Source of the DNA: Paraphaeosphaeria minitans
Taxonomy: Eukaryota > Ascomycota > Dothideomycetes > Pleosporales > Didymosphaeriaceae
Direction: 5' to 3'
Length of the DNA: 64,000 bases
NCBI GenBank assembly: GCA_015832175.1
Contig: WJXW01000014.1
Location: forward strand, 1,178,001-1,242,000
Shown here piece after piece: positions 44,848 through 55,876 of this stretch (position 1 is the stretch's first letter; every line of letters begins with the position of its first letter). A program made the position numbers and the translations under genes. Under the pieces are notes generated by a model. The model saw nothing but the letters and a program-made list of their open reading frames with translations. It made no database searches and was not told where the DNA came from.

Positions 44848-46070
44848 ATGGTGCTCCAAGCCATCAAGTACTCCAGGGGCCAGCTGGAGATCCTCGACCA
44901 GTTGAAGCTTCCCCATGCCGAAGAATACGATGATATCTACTCAAGCACCGACGCGTGGCATGCGATCAAGGAGATGCGAACGCGAGGCGCCCCAGCCATT
45001 GCCATTGTAGCGGCATTGGCACTGGCGGTCGAGCTGACGAATATGAAGCTACCTTCCATCGCCGAAGAAGTCAAGGTCTTCATCATCGAGAAGCTAGACT
45101 ACCTCGTCACGAGCAGACCCACCGCTGTCAATTTGGCAGATGCGGCGCGCAAGCTGAAGAAGGCGACAGAAGAATCTGCTACCAGGGAAGGAGCCACTGG
45201 CGATTCAGTACGGGAAGCGTACGTGTCTGCATCAGAGCAGATGTTGATCGATGATGTGAGCGACAACGAAAATATTGGACGCCATGGCGCAGACTGGATA
45301 GTGAAGAACACAACAGCTGCAAAAACCGGTCCAGTCAGCATGTTGACACACTGCAACACCGGGTAAGCCATCTGGTGTGTTCTCATGGCCATCGCTGATC
45401 AAACAGTTCTCTTGCCACGGCTGGGTACGGCACTGCTCTCGGGGTCATTCGGTCATTACACGCTCAGGGCAACTTGAAGCATGCTTTTTGCTCTGAGACC
45501 AGGCCTTACAATCAAGGGTCCCGTCTGACAGCATTCGAACTTGTGCACGACAGGATACCAGCCACACTGGTAACGGACTCAATGGCAGCAGCTTTACTTC
45601 GCCTAAGGGGACCGAGCGAGAACATCGCTGGCATTGTAGTTGGTGCAGATAGGGTCGCTGCGAATGGCGACACCGCAAACAAAATCGGAACCTATTCACT
45701 GGCCATCCTCGCAAAGCACCATGGCGTGAAGTTCCTGGTTGCTGCGCCGCGAACTACCATCGACCTCGATACCAAGTCTGGCGCTGATATTGTTATCGAA
45801 GAGAGACCAGGTAGGGAGGTGACGCTCGTGAAAGGACCAAGACACGACGGCGTGCATCTGGACCTTGCGGTCGTCGAAACAGTCAGCATTGCTGCGAATG
45901 GGATCGGAGTCTGGAACCCAGCCTTCGATGTGACGCCGGCCGAGCTGATTGATGGTATCATCACAGAAGTGGGAGTAGTGGAGAAGAACAGCGAAGGCGT
46001 GTTCCATTTGGACAAGGTGTTTGAAGTGGCTGGCTCAACTATCAAACCTTCGACGGTGGGAGGAATATAG
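44848..46070 (+). CDS. MRI1: Methylthioribose-1-phosphate isomerase (methionine salvage)
   Basis: Two exons are inferred: 44848-45362 and 45407-46070, with a 44-bp intron (GTAAGC...GCTGATC...ACAG), giving 392 aa. The enzyme converts 5-methylthioribose-1-phosphate to methylthioribulose-1-phosphate (EC 5.3.1.23) in the cytosol. It belongs to the eIF2B alpha-like family. Family segments visible are [40 protein letters not shown] (across the junction, with the active-site Cys), [37 protein letters not shown] and [13 protein letters not shown]. Length and termini are normal. Confidence 0.96.
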
Positions 46071-46250
46071 ACGCCCCAGCTCGGTGGTGCCAGCTAAGAA
46101 GAGATAGTTCAAGGAGCAACTCCTCCTGTACCTCTAGACTACTTCCTCAAATGCACGGCGGAGGAAACGACCTTTTGAGTCCTTGACGCCGTGTCACCAT
46201 CTGTAGCATTGGCATCGTGTCTAGACAGAGATGGTCCATAGCGTAGAGCT

Positions 46251-46538
46251 TCACGCTGCTGGTTTGCGCTCGTCGTTCGTGGACGGGTCAGTGGCCGACG
46301 ACTTGGGCCGCGACGCGAGGGCTTCCTCGTCCTCCTCGGCCTTTGCGAGCATTTCCTCGATCTTCTTTTCCAGCGCGTCCAGGTGGTTTTCCATGGCAGT
46401 GGCTGCGCCTTCTCCCCGGGCGAGCTCCTTCAAGGCCTGGGCTTGTCAACGAGCGCCTAAGACGGGTGCGCGGAGGCAGACCTGCGCGAAATCCGGCTCG
46501 AGGTGGCCGCCGGTGTTGCCGTTGCGTTCGCCAGACAT
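46251..46538 (-). CDS. Small coiled-coil protein of unknown function
   Basis: Two exons are inferred on the minus strand: 46538-46482 and 46436-46251, with a 45-bp intron (GTCTGC...CCCAG), giving 80 aa. The spliced protein reads LEPDFAQALKELARGEGAAT around the junction, then a heptad-like helix (MENHLDALEKKIEEMLAKAE) and an acidic, disordered tail ending KPAA. I do not recognise the family. It is divergent from PAN1 with 280 bp between starts. The intron is short and its 5' site (GTCTGC) is not ideal, so the N-terminus needs transcript support. Confidence 0.6.
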
Positions 46539-46818
46539 GTTGTGGTGTGTTGTGGGCGGGTCAAGGGTGTAGATAGGTATCTATCATCGGCGGGCTGCGC
46601 GTCCCGGGGGCGCTGAGGCAAGCGCGAGCCAATGGAGAGATGACGAAGCTCTAGCGTGAACCTGCGCGAAGTACGGCACAGAGAGCGCGACCTGTCCCCT
46701 TGCACCCCCGACTGCTCCAGTGCTCCCTCGACCTCCGCTCTCTACCAAGCCCGTCTGCTTCGAAATCCGCCCATGCGACGCGCCCACTGAGCTCCATCGC
46801 CGCGCTCGCTCCTTCGCC
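46539..46818. promoter_or_regulatory. Bidirectional promoter, small coiled-coil gene/PAN1
   Basis: Only 280 bp separate the two divergent start codons. The segment is GC-rich with no recognised binding site. Confidence 0.5.
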
Positions 46819-49800
46819 ATGTTCTCCGGGTCCAACTCGTACTTAGGGGGTGGGAACAGCGCCCGACCTGGCCAGCAGCCGCAGTATGGCCAGCAGCAGT
46901 CATTCCAGCAGCCTGGCGGCTTCCCCGGTGTCCTGGGGCCTCAGCCGACTGGATTCGTGGGCGGCCCGCTGCAGCAGCAGTTCACGGGCTATCCTGGCCA
47001 GCCGCAGGGTTTCCAGCAGCAGCAACAACAGCAACCGCAGCAACCGCAATTTACGGGCTATCCAGGGCAGCAGGCACAGCAATTCCAGCAAGCCCCGCAG
47101 CAGCAGTCCTTCCAGACCGGCGCCCCTCCTGCGCAGCAAGCTCCCTCATCCCAGCCGCAGCAACCGCAGCCCACAGGCATGACCTCGTCGCAGATGGCCG
47201 ATTCCTTCAGAGGCACGGCCTTGTCACAGCAGGCCCCGCCTCCGGTCCCTGCTAAGACGAGCAAGATCCCGAACATTAGACTGTCCTTCATAACGGCGCA
47301 GGACCAGGCCAAGTTCGAGCAGCTGTTCAAGTCCGCCGCGGGCACCGCGCAAGCTCTGTCGGGAGACCAGGCACGCGATCTGTTGATGCGGTCCAAGCTT
47401 CCAGGAGACGCCCTTTCGCACATCTGGTAGGCTGTGAGATTAATATGTAATGGGTCGATGCTAATCATGGACAGGACGCTCTCCGATACCACCAAATCAG
47501 GCCAGCTTCTCTTCCCCGAATTCGCCCTCGCCATGTACTTGTGTAACCTGAAGTTGACAGGCAAAGACCTACCCAACTCGCTTCCGGAACGCGTCCAGAA
47601 CGAGGTGTCGAGCATGGTGGACATAATCTCGTTTGGTGTGGTGGACGAACGCGCTGGCCTCTCGACCCCTGCGAGCAACGTGCCCAAGTTCGACGAGCCG
47701 CTGAACCAGAGCTCTCAAAACGTGCCCACGATCCAGCAGCCACAACCGCAACAGTCCAACAGCCAGCTGCTGACTTCGCTTGCATCCCAACCGACCGGAT
47801 TCGGTGGATTTCAGGGAGGGTTACAGGCGCAGGCGACAGGCTTTGGCCAGAACCTTGGTGGTGGATACACAGGCCCTCGCCCACCCATGCCCCCGATGCC
47901 TACTGGTTTTGGCGGAGGACTGAATCCGCAGCCCACTGGCTTAGCCCCTCAGCCTACAGGTTTTGCCCCGTTGAATGCTCAGCCTACAGGAGCTCCGGGT
48001 CAGTGGGGCCTTGTCAATAACCCTACTACAGGCTTGCCCAACATTGAAGCACTCGCTCAAAGGATGATGCCACAGACCGGCCGCGAAGCGAGCGGCAACT
48101 ACACTACCACAGGTCTGAGCGGCAATGCGACTATTCCGTGGGCTATCACAAAGGGCGAGAAGAAACTCTACGATGATACTTTTAAGGCTTGGGATGGCCT
48201 CAGCAAGGGCTACATCAGTGGCGAGCAGGCGCTTGAGATTTTTGGTCAAAGTGGACTTGCCAAACCTGACCTGGAACGCATTTGGACACTCGCTGATTCT
48301 GCTGATCGCGGTCGCCTAAACCTTGATGAGTTCGCTGTTGCCATGCATCTGATTTACCGGAAACTGAACGGGTATCCCGTGCCCAACCGTCTGCCCCCAG
48401 AACTAATCCCGCCCTCGACTCGTAATATTAATGCTTCTATTGGAGCTATGAAGTCACTTCTCTCTCGTGACGCGGAAGAGAGGAAGAACACTGGCGCATT
48501 CTTGCAGCCCCAAAAGACTGGTGTCAGCTACCTCAAATCTCACTCCTTCCAGACTGGAAGTCCTGCTGCTGGTGGCCGCAAGGACGCCACCGTCTTTCGT
48601 AATAACGATGATAACATGGGATATCGCTCCAGTGCACGACACCGTGTCGGTGCTGGTGGCCGCTCTCCTTCCCCGGCCACGCCAACTTCACCCGGTTCAG
48701 AGCGTTCCGATCCAGAATACTCCCTTGATCAGCTCAAGAAGCTAGTGAGGGAAAAACAAATACTGTTAGATGCGGTTGATATTCGGGATGAGAAGGCAAC
48801 TGACGAAGATGATGCACTTGACCGTCGGGATCGACGAGAGGCAGATGATTTGTATCGTCGCATTCGCAGAGTTCAGGAGGATATCGACGCGCACCCACAG
48901 GCCCCCTCGAGAGGAAACGACTCCGATGCTGAGCGTCGTGCTCTCAAGCGTCAGCTCCAGAATTTGACCGATCGCTTACCCGAGCTTGCTTCTAACGTGC
49001 GTCGGACGGAGCGAGAGATTGCGGATGCACAGTTGGAGCTGTTCAGGCTCAAGGACGCGAAAGCGCACCCTGGTTCTGCATCATCTATTGTGGGCACTGG
49101 CCCAGGCGGTTCGATTACTGAATCAGATCGGTTGAAAGCTCGTGCCAAAGCTATGATGCAAGCGCGTTCTGCTGCTCTCACCGGCAAGCCTGTGCCGACT
49201 ACTGGCGACGATACAGGTGCGGCTGCCGAACGCTTGGAGAAAGAGAGTTCCCGAATTCGATCTGAGCGCGAAAACAACGAGCGAATGATCCGCGATGTAG
49301 AGGACAGCGTCAGTGAATACACCAAAGGCTTAGAAGCCAGTCTCAAGGAGGGCGGGCACGACAATACTAGCGAACATGAACGTCGCCGCTGGGAAGATGC
49401 GTTGGGCGTGGAGGATGAGGTTAAGGACTTTATCTTTGATCTCCAGCGAAGCAGCCGCTCAGCTCGTGTCAGAAAAGAGGATACATCTCGTCATCAGACA
49501 AACCCACGTGGTGAAGAGAACAGGGAGCCTGCATCTTCATCTCGCTATGAAAGCCCAGCACGCAGTGCTGAACCGACTCCCCGGCCATCTTCGACTACGT
49601 CTGGTACCGGTTCGTACGCATCCTACAAGACGCCTGAAGAGCGTGCGGCTTTCATAAAACAACAAGCGGAGGCGCGCATGGCGGAAAGATTGGCTGCTCT
49701 TGGTCTGCGCCCGCCAGTAAAGGGTGGAGAAAGCGCACAGCAACGCCAAGAGCGAGAGAAGCAAGAAATGGAAGAAAAACGCCGAAAAGCCGAAGAAGAG

Positions 49801-51153
49801 GATGCGAAGCGGGAAGAGGAACGGCAGAGACGCCTGCAAGAGGAGTCGATTGCGCCGCCAGTTGGAGCGAAGACAGCCGGCAAGAAGGCCCCGCCGCCGC
49901 CTGCGTCAAGGAAACAAAAGCTTGACCAGACTGAAGTCGAGGGAAAGAGAGCTGACCATGAAGTGACCGAAAGGGCTCTACGTGAACAACAGCAGGTTGA
50001 AGAAGCTGAGCGCAAACGCATGGAGTATGTCCTACCACCTTGTATCTGATTGTGTGTGCTAATTTCTCGTAGGGATGAGGAGCGCCGGCAAGAGAGAGAG
50101 TTGGCCCAGCAAGAAGAGGAGGCTGAAGTCAGACTACGTGCGATGCAAGAACAGGTCGAGCAAGGCAAGCTCAAAAAAGCAGAGCAGAAGAAGCAGAAAG
50201 AGGCGGCCAAACGTGAAGCTAAGGAAAAAGAATCACAGCTTTCCGCTCAGCGTCGCAAGCTAGACGAGATTCGCGAACGCGAACGCCAGTTGCAACTGCA
50301 ACTGCAAAGCCTCGACGAAGAGGAGTCTTCGTCGGATGATGAAGGTCCTCAAAACATCACACCCAACGACACTACGCCGACCGCCAGTCAAGAACTTCAT
50401 CGCGATGCTGCTTCACCATTGGCACCTCCACCCCCCACGATGCCACAGGTAGTCCCGCCGGTTTCGCAGCAAACGGGTACCCCGCCCTCTGTGGCTAGCC
50501 CCCCAACGTCTTCGCTGACAAGCCCCCAACCTGCGCACGGAGAAAGCGAGACAAAGAATCCCTTCTTGAAAAAGATGCAGCTGTCCAACCAAGACACTCA
50601 CGCTTCAACACCCCCACCCCTTCCCAGCAACACCAGCGAAGTGTCTACAAACCCGTTCCATCGTTTGACGCAGGAGAATGCTAATAAGGCGGCTTTCAGC
50701 GAGCCGGCTGCTCCCACACGCACTCGCGGTCGTCAAGAAGATGATGATTGGTCAGTTGTCGACTCTGATGATTCCTCTGACGATGAAGACGAAGCTCCGC
50801 AAGGGGGTGCGAAGCAGCTGGCCTCGTTGCTGTTTGGCACCATGGCCCCTCCACGCCCACTCTCCTCGATGGACAACAAGAGCGACCGTGCAGAAAGTCC
50901 GGCAGTTACTTCGCCTGCCGCTATCCCCCCACCTCCGCCCATGCCAACTGGAGGGGCTCCACCACCTCCACCTGGACCGCCCCCGCCCCCAGCCGGAGGA
51001 CCGCCTCCGCCCCCTGGCATGCCGCCGATGCGGCCTTCGGGCGGAGGGCTCGATAGGGGTGCCTTGCTAGGTCAAATTCAAGCGGGCAAGGGTTTGAGAA
51101 AGGTAGACACGAAAGACAGGAGTCAGGCGCCTACAGCTGGCCGAGTCTTGTAA
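46819..51153 (+). CDS. PAN1: Actin cytoskeleton-regulatory complex protein Pan1 (endocytosis)
   Basis: Three exons are inferred: 46819-47426, 47475-50024 and 50073-51153, with introns of 48 bp each, giving 1412 aa. Order of parts: Gln-rich start with repeated PQPTGF/FTGYPGQ motifs; first EH domain (about 150-250; [30 protein letters not shown] across the junction); more PQPTGF repeats; second EH domain (about 425-520; [20 protein letters not shown], an EF-hand-like loop); long coiled coil with acidic/basic runs; proline-rich stretch (about 1330-1375); and a C-terminal WH2 motif ([17 protein letters not shown]). EH domains bind NPF proteins and WH2 binds actin; the family activates Arp2/3 at endocytic sites with End3 and Sla1. 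Confidence 0.96.
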
Positions 51154-52091
51154 TGTTAGGACTAAGTAGCGGTAGGAGACTTGCTGTACAGACACGTAGT
51201 CGCGCTGTCAATAGATTGGCTTAAATGCATGCACATTGTATGTGTCGCGAGACCGATTTTGCATACCTAACTTCTTGCAAGAGTGGCCGCCCTTATTGCC
51301 TACGAATGCCAATGCTTTGCTTCGCCGATATACGAAAGGGTCGATGGCTCAATGCGAGGCACTGGGACTGTGTCCCCGATGCTAAGAGTGTGAGACGCCG
51401 GGTGAGCAATAGAGGTGAGAAATAGTTGGCTACTTCGTATTCATGGTTCGGCGAACAGTGATTTGGTGGTCCGTGCAGAATCGACAACGGGGCCCGCAGG
51501 CGCAAGTTGAGCCTCACAATGCCTTCCTTCGACCTCGCCGCCTATCTACACACGACCCTGTTCCCTCCGTCCATATCTGCGGCCGAAGAGCGCTGTCATC
51601 CATATAACGTGTAGCCAGCATCCATCATACCTCCAGTGAACGCGCCGATCCGACATCTTCATACACCGAAGGCCCAGCGAGTGGGACATTGTGTGCAAGA
51701 AACGAGACAACGTGAAAGAGAAGGGGTTATATCGCAAATATGAACGCGCCCGATAGGTACGCTTATTTCGCTGCTCACTTGCTTCCAGGTTTCGGTGGTC
51801 GACGGTGAGTGAGGCAGTTGCGGTCCGCGCATGGTCTCGAGTGTGCAATGCCGTCCCCTGTGCACGTACGAAGGCCTGGCGGCGTCAGTGACGAATGCGA
51901 ATCCATTTTCAATCATGGCGCTGCGTCGCACGGGCAACAGGCAATAGCGGGCCACTCTTTGGTACCCTTCACCTGCCCGCGCAAAGCAGCAACGCAATGA
52001 GAACAGCAGAAAGGAACCCCGCCTCACGCACTGCCAAACGCACAACAAGCTCTTTCGCACAGTGACTGCCACGAGACCCGCGACCAGCAAC
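51154..52091. other. Intergenic DNA between PAN1 and RPB11
   Basis: No gene is recognised in 0.94 kb. A long minus-strand ORF (51659-52402) overlaps the RPB11 exons and looks like a shadow frame. The last 100 bp are probably the RPB11 promoter. Confidence 0.5.
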
Positions 52092-52640
52092 ATGGAGGAC
52101 CCCAAGATCATGCGCAATGCCAAACTCATCAACGACATCCCGAACACCCAGGAGCGCCACTTTAGGCACAAGACACACGCTGAAGAAAATGTGCTTGACA
52201 GGTTCGAGCTCTTCATCCTCGACGATGGCCAGCAGAAGATTGAAGTCCGTGAGGAGACCAGTACGTGTCCCGCAACGAGCCTTCGTGTGCTTCCGCCTCT
52301 CCGCATGCTAATCATTCCCACAGAGGTGCCCAACACCACCGTCTTTACCTTCAACAAAGAAGACCACACGCTCGGCAATCTCATCTCCCAGCGCCTCCTC
52401 AAATACGACTACGTCACCTTCTCCGCATACAAGGTTCCCCACCCGCTCTTCGCAACCTTCGAACTCCGCGTCACCACCGACGGCAGCATCACACCCAAGG
52501 ACGCTGTCGTGCGTTGCTGCAAGGACGTCATTCAGGATCTGAGCAAGGTCTCGATGAGCTTCCAAGGCGAGTGGCTCAACCAGAAGATTATCGAGGAGGG
52601 CCAGCGAGATGCCGAGGTCAGAGATCAGGGCAACTACTAG
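52092..52640 (+). CDS. RPB11: DNA-directed RNA polymerase II subunit Rpb11
   Basis: Two exons are inferred: 52092-52260 and 52324-52640, with a 63-bp intron (GTACGT...GCTAAT...CACAG), giving 161 aa. The conserved core starts at about residue 36 (DRFELFILDDGQQKIEV) and includes VFTFNKEDHTLGNLISQRLL, FSAYKVPHPLFATFELRVTT and GSITPKDAVVRCCKD. Rpb11 dimerises with Rpb3, as the alpha-like pair that nucleates polymerase II assembly. Homologues usually begin MNAPDRFE, so this gene carries about 30 extra N-terminal residues (MEDPKIMRNAKLIND...). No GT lies in that stretch that could start an intron, so the extension is either real or the start lies at a later ATG such as 52110. Confidence 0.93.
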   Translation: MEDPKIMRNAKLINDIPNTQERHFRHKTHAEENVLDRFELFILDDGQQKIEVREETSTCPATSLRVLPPLRMLIIPTEVPNTTVFTFNKEDHTLGNLISQRLLKYDYVTFSAYKVPHPLFATFELRVTTDGSITPKDAVVRCCKDVIQDLSKVSMSFQGEWLNQKIIEEGQRDAEVRDQGNY

Positions 52641-53329
52641 GCCGGTTTGGCGTGAAGCAAAGAATATGCATCTTAGGCGTTTCGGGCGGGCGCGTGTAAA
52701 ACTCAAGGCGTACGGTTCTGGGTTGGCTTTGCTAGACCAAACGGTGATTGGCAGATGGATCTCCAAGGCTTTAAGCCTCGGTTTTGACATGGTTTCTTTG
52801 GGGTGGATACAGCTGTTACACCTACGCCAACCAAGAGTACAGCGCGGTGGGTATGTCTTATGGCACAGTTTTGACAATCGACGCTCGGCTTCGAGCCAAG
52901 GACGCGAGTGCTTCGTGTTCCCTTGTTCTTGTTGGGCAACCACTTTGAGAGCGCAATCAGTGCTGTAATTCAAATCGTTTGGATGGCAACAGGTGCACTG
53001 AAATCCCATGCCGTGTAGGCGGGGTGCTGCTATATACATATTCAAACTCGGCGGCTCGATCCTGCTGTTCCACTTGCCTTGGAGTACAGCTTGGACAGCC
53101 GCCTGTGCTCAGGGTGTGCATACTCAAGCCGCCGATGTGAGGGTGGATGCTAGGATCAGACAGAGCGTTTGGCCAACGGCACCCGGAACACTCAGGTTGA
53201 CAATAGATGGGCACACGAAGAAATCGCACATCGTTCCTTGGCCCTCGCCCGTCTTTACTACATCTATGAGAGCAATTAAGCACCATGTTCACTGCCCAGT
53301 TCCGCGCTGCACCACGAGCGCCAGTTCAT
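52641..53329. other. Convergent spacer between RPB11 and the unknown membrane-protein gene
   Basis: No gene is recognised. ORFs of about 110 codons on both strands overlap one another without family features. Confidence 0.5.
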
Positions 53330-53926
53330 CTACGTGTTTGCAATAAGCGGCGGAAAAAGAAACAGCACCAGGGTGACGACAACAGGCATGATGCTCGCCA
53401 TGGTGTCCAAGGACTTCTCGAAGAGATCGGCGTGGTTCGGCCTAGGGAACGAATCCGTCAGCAGCTTGCCGGCGCAAACGCAATACGAATGCAACGCAAA
53501 ACTCACTCCTTCAGGAGACGGCTCGTGGCCTGGAAGATGACGTATTCTTTGATGACGATGCACAGGACGAGCAGACCGGCCGAGGCGAGGTAGACCACGG
53601 GGACGACCTTGTACGGATTGTTGTACAGCGCGTCGCTGATGCAGAAGTTGATGAAGCCGATGACGTTCCGGATGTGGCCTCTCTTGTAGATGGACTCCGG
53701 TATGGGTCCGTCGTCGTGGTAGATGCCGTGTTCGGTTGCGTACGCCTCCATGTCGGCGATGAGTTGCTGCCCTGGACACGGTTCAGAATGGCCGTAGCTA
53801 CAGAGTGTGCCAAAACTCACGGAGGAGGCTGTATAGCGGGTTGTTGACGAGCTTCTTCTGGTCTTCCGTGTACGAGGCTTCGGTTTCGGCGGCCGTGGGC
53901 ATGTTGGAGGAGAGTACGTCGGACAT
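53330..53926 (-). CDS. Unknown small protein with two C-terminal membrane segments
   Basis: Three exons are inferred on the minus strand: 53926-53821, 53771-53507 and 53441-53330, with introns of 49 bp (GTGAGT...CCAG) and 65 bp (GTGAGT...GCTGAC...CCTAG), giving 160 aa. The soluble N-terminal half reads YTEDQKKLVNNPLYSLLRQQ and GIYHDDGPIPESIYKRGHIR. The first hydrophobic helix is VVPVVYLASAGLLVLCIVIK (about 90-112). The second is MPVVVTLVLFLFPPLIANT at the very end, a tail-anchor-like position. I do not recognise the family. Clean splice sites and frame continuity argue for a real gene. If exon 2 is read through, the protein ends at RLLKE with one helix only. Confidence 0.72.
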
Positions 53927-54443
53927 TATGGAGCTGCGGGTATTTGCTGTGGGGACTGGGCTGCGTTGTGGTGAGTCCAATGAACCGGGCAGAGTTTCAG
54001 AGGAGAATCGAAGACAACAATGGCCGGGTTGTTTACAAGATTGCGGAAGGTGAGCGCGCAGCAAGAGGGAAGACGTGACGAAAAGGGAAGCGCAGCAAGA
54101 TGGAAAGACGTGACGGAAAGGGAAGCAGCCACCCACCACACGGAAGTTGTGACATCGAACTTTGGTTTGAAGAGACTGTAATTTATATGTGCAGCCCTTT
54201 CCATAGGCACTTATCAACGGCATTCCATGCCGTCATTTACACTCAAGAAGGTCGCCCCCAAGGTTCTGACGTTCCAAGGCTGCTCTCTGACCACGTGGTA
54301 TATTCCGGGTCTGCATGGCTTTCCGCTTGTTCCTTCGCTGTATGTTGTAGCAACACGGACAGTCGTAACGCCCATTCCTGTTGACAGAATTGCAGAGGTA
54401 TCATAACTAATCATCAAATATCCCCTCTTCTTGCACTGCTGCT
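53927..54443. other. Spacer between the unknown membrane-protein gene and EMC2
   Basis: The upstream region of the gene on its left contains two copies of a 35-bp repeat (GCAGCAAGAKGGAAAGACGT-type, about 54058-54127). No gene is recognised. Confidence 0.6.
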
Positions 54444-55462
54444 TCACCGCTCCGATCTGCCGTCCCGATCGAGCAGCTCCCGTGCCGCTATTATTTCCGC
54501 CTCGTAATACCCGCTCTGGCTTTTCTTGCTTGCGCTGTATTTCCGCACAATCTCACCCAACTTGGCGGTTGCAATCTCTTCCAGCTTTTTCACTGACTGC
54601 AGCTTTGGCGGGGCAACATCATCCTCGTCAGCATTTCGTTTTGACCCGGAGGATTCGGAGAGCAAGGGAAGCAGCTTCTGGGATACAAGCTTCAAGCCGT
54701 AGTAGCCACGAAGGTACGAGTCGTTGAGCTCAACGGCGCGAGCAAAGTGCCGTAGAGCCAGGGTCAATGCAGGGACCGAGGCCGACGATGAGAGGTAGTG
54801 AAGCGTAGCTACCTGGGCGTGTGCCTATCGATCATGTCAGTTGGCTCTTCAAGGAAGTCACGAAGACGCAGACGTACGCTCCAAGCATTGGGCATCATCA
54901 ACAGGACCTCCTCCAGGCAGAAGATAGCCTGGCCCCATGCGCCAGTGCTCGCGTACAGCTCGCTCAACTCGGCCCAGGCCTCGGCATCGGTGGGGCTGTT
55001 CTCGACCAAGACTGTCAATGCCGTGATGGCATCTGCCGTCCGGCCCAGGCTCTTGAGCACGGCAATCCTCCTCTTCCTGACGCTGATGTTGGTGGGGTCG
55101 TCCTTGAGCACCTTCTCGTAATCGTTGAATACCTTTTCCAGATCCTTGTCGTCCTTGGCCAGTGCCTCGTCGTAGACGCCCTTCAGCGCAATCATGCGCT
55201 CGTTGTAGGCGCCGAAGCGAGTAGTCAAGCGGTCGAGGATCTGGCGGGCTGCGGCATCGTCGCCGGTGCGCAGTGCGGCCAGCAACAGGTTCTCATGTAT
55301 GGCCCACGTCTCAGGCGTCTCGCGGCTGAAGAGGAGCGACAGCGGCCATGGCAGCGAGGACGTCGGCGCCGAGGACAGCACGAGGGCCGCCTTCTGGGAG
55401 AGCTGCAGGGCCGTCTGTGGGGGGATGCGGGCGGGCGGAGTCAGGAGGTTCGCGTGTGCCAT
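54444..55462 (-). CDS. EMC2: ER membrane protein complex subunit 2 (TPR protein)
   Basis: Two exons are inferred on the minus strand: 55462-54878 and 54824-54444, with a 53-bp intron (GTACGT...ACTGAC...GATAG), giving 321 aa. The protein is a run of TPR helices: AIHENLLLAALRTGDDAAAR, RFGAYNERMIALKGVYDEA, ISVRKRRIAVLKSLGRTADA, AEAWAELSELYASTGAWGQA, FCLEEVLLMMPNAWS and, after the junction, AHAQVATLHYL. The pattern and length fit Emc2, the cytosolic TPR scaffold of the EMC insertase for tail-anchored and multipass proteins. It is divergent from APL5. Confidence 0.92.
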
Positions 55463-55876
55463 GCTGATGCTGAGGGACGTCGAGGGGGCTGCGAGGGGGA
55501 GCGACGTCGCGGCGGCGTGGATTGCGGCGTGCGGTGAATTGCGGAGAGGTGCACGCTAGGAACCAAGTGGAGCACCGGGAGCTGAGCTCGTGCGTGTGGG
55601 TGCAAGCTGTCGGCGAAAGTGCGGCCCCGAGCTGCTCGCCAGGCCAGACCAGGCACGTCGACGTCGACGCTGCTGTTGCTACAAGCCCTCCACGAAGAGC
55701 CTCCCTCCCCCAAGAGCTCGTCGCGCCCCGTCCACTGTTCACTGCTACTCCTCCCATGCCGGCCCATCTTAGCTAGCCATGCCTGCTGGCACACGACGCT
55801 TCCGCCCACCTACCCCTCCACGCCCGCTCAGCACCCCCGACATACAGCGGAGGCGCGCCTCTTGAACATTGCAAAC
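55463..55876. promoter_or_regulatory. Bidirectional promoter EMC2/APL5
   Basis: About 414 bp lie between the EMC2 start and the proposed APL5 start. The segment is GC-rich, with CT-rich patches on the APL5 side. ORFs within it overlap in several frames and appear to be chance. Confidence 0.5.

Noticed and set aside
52062..52091. Start of RPB11 at 52062
   Set aside because: The codon there is GTG, not ATG; the first in-frame ATG is 52092.
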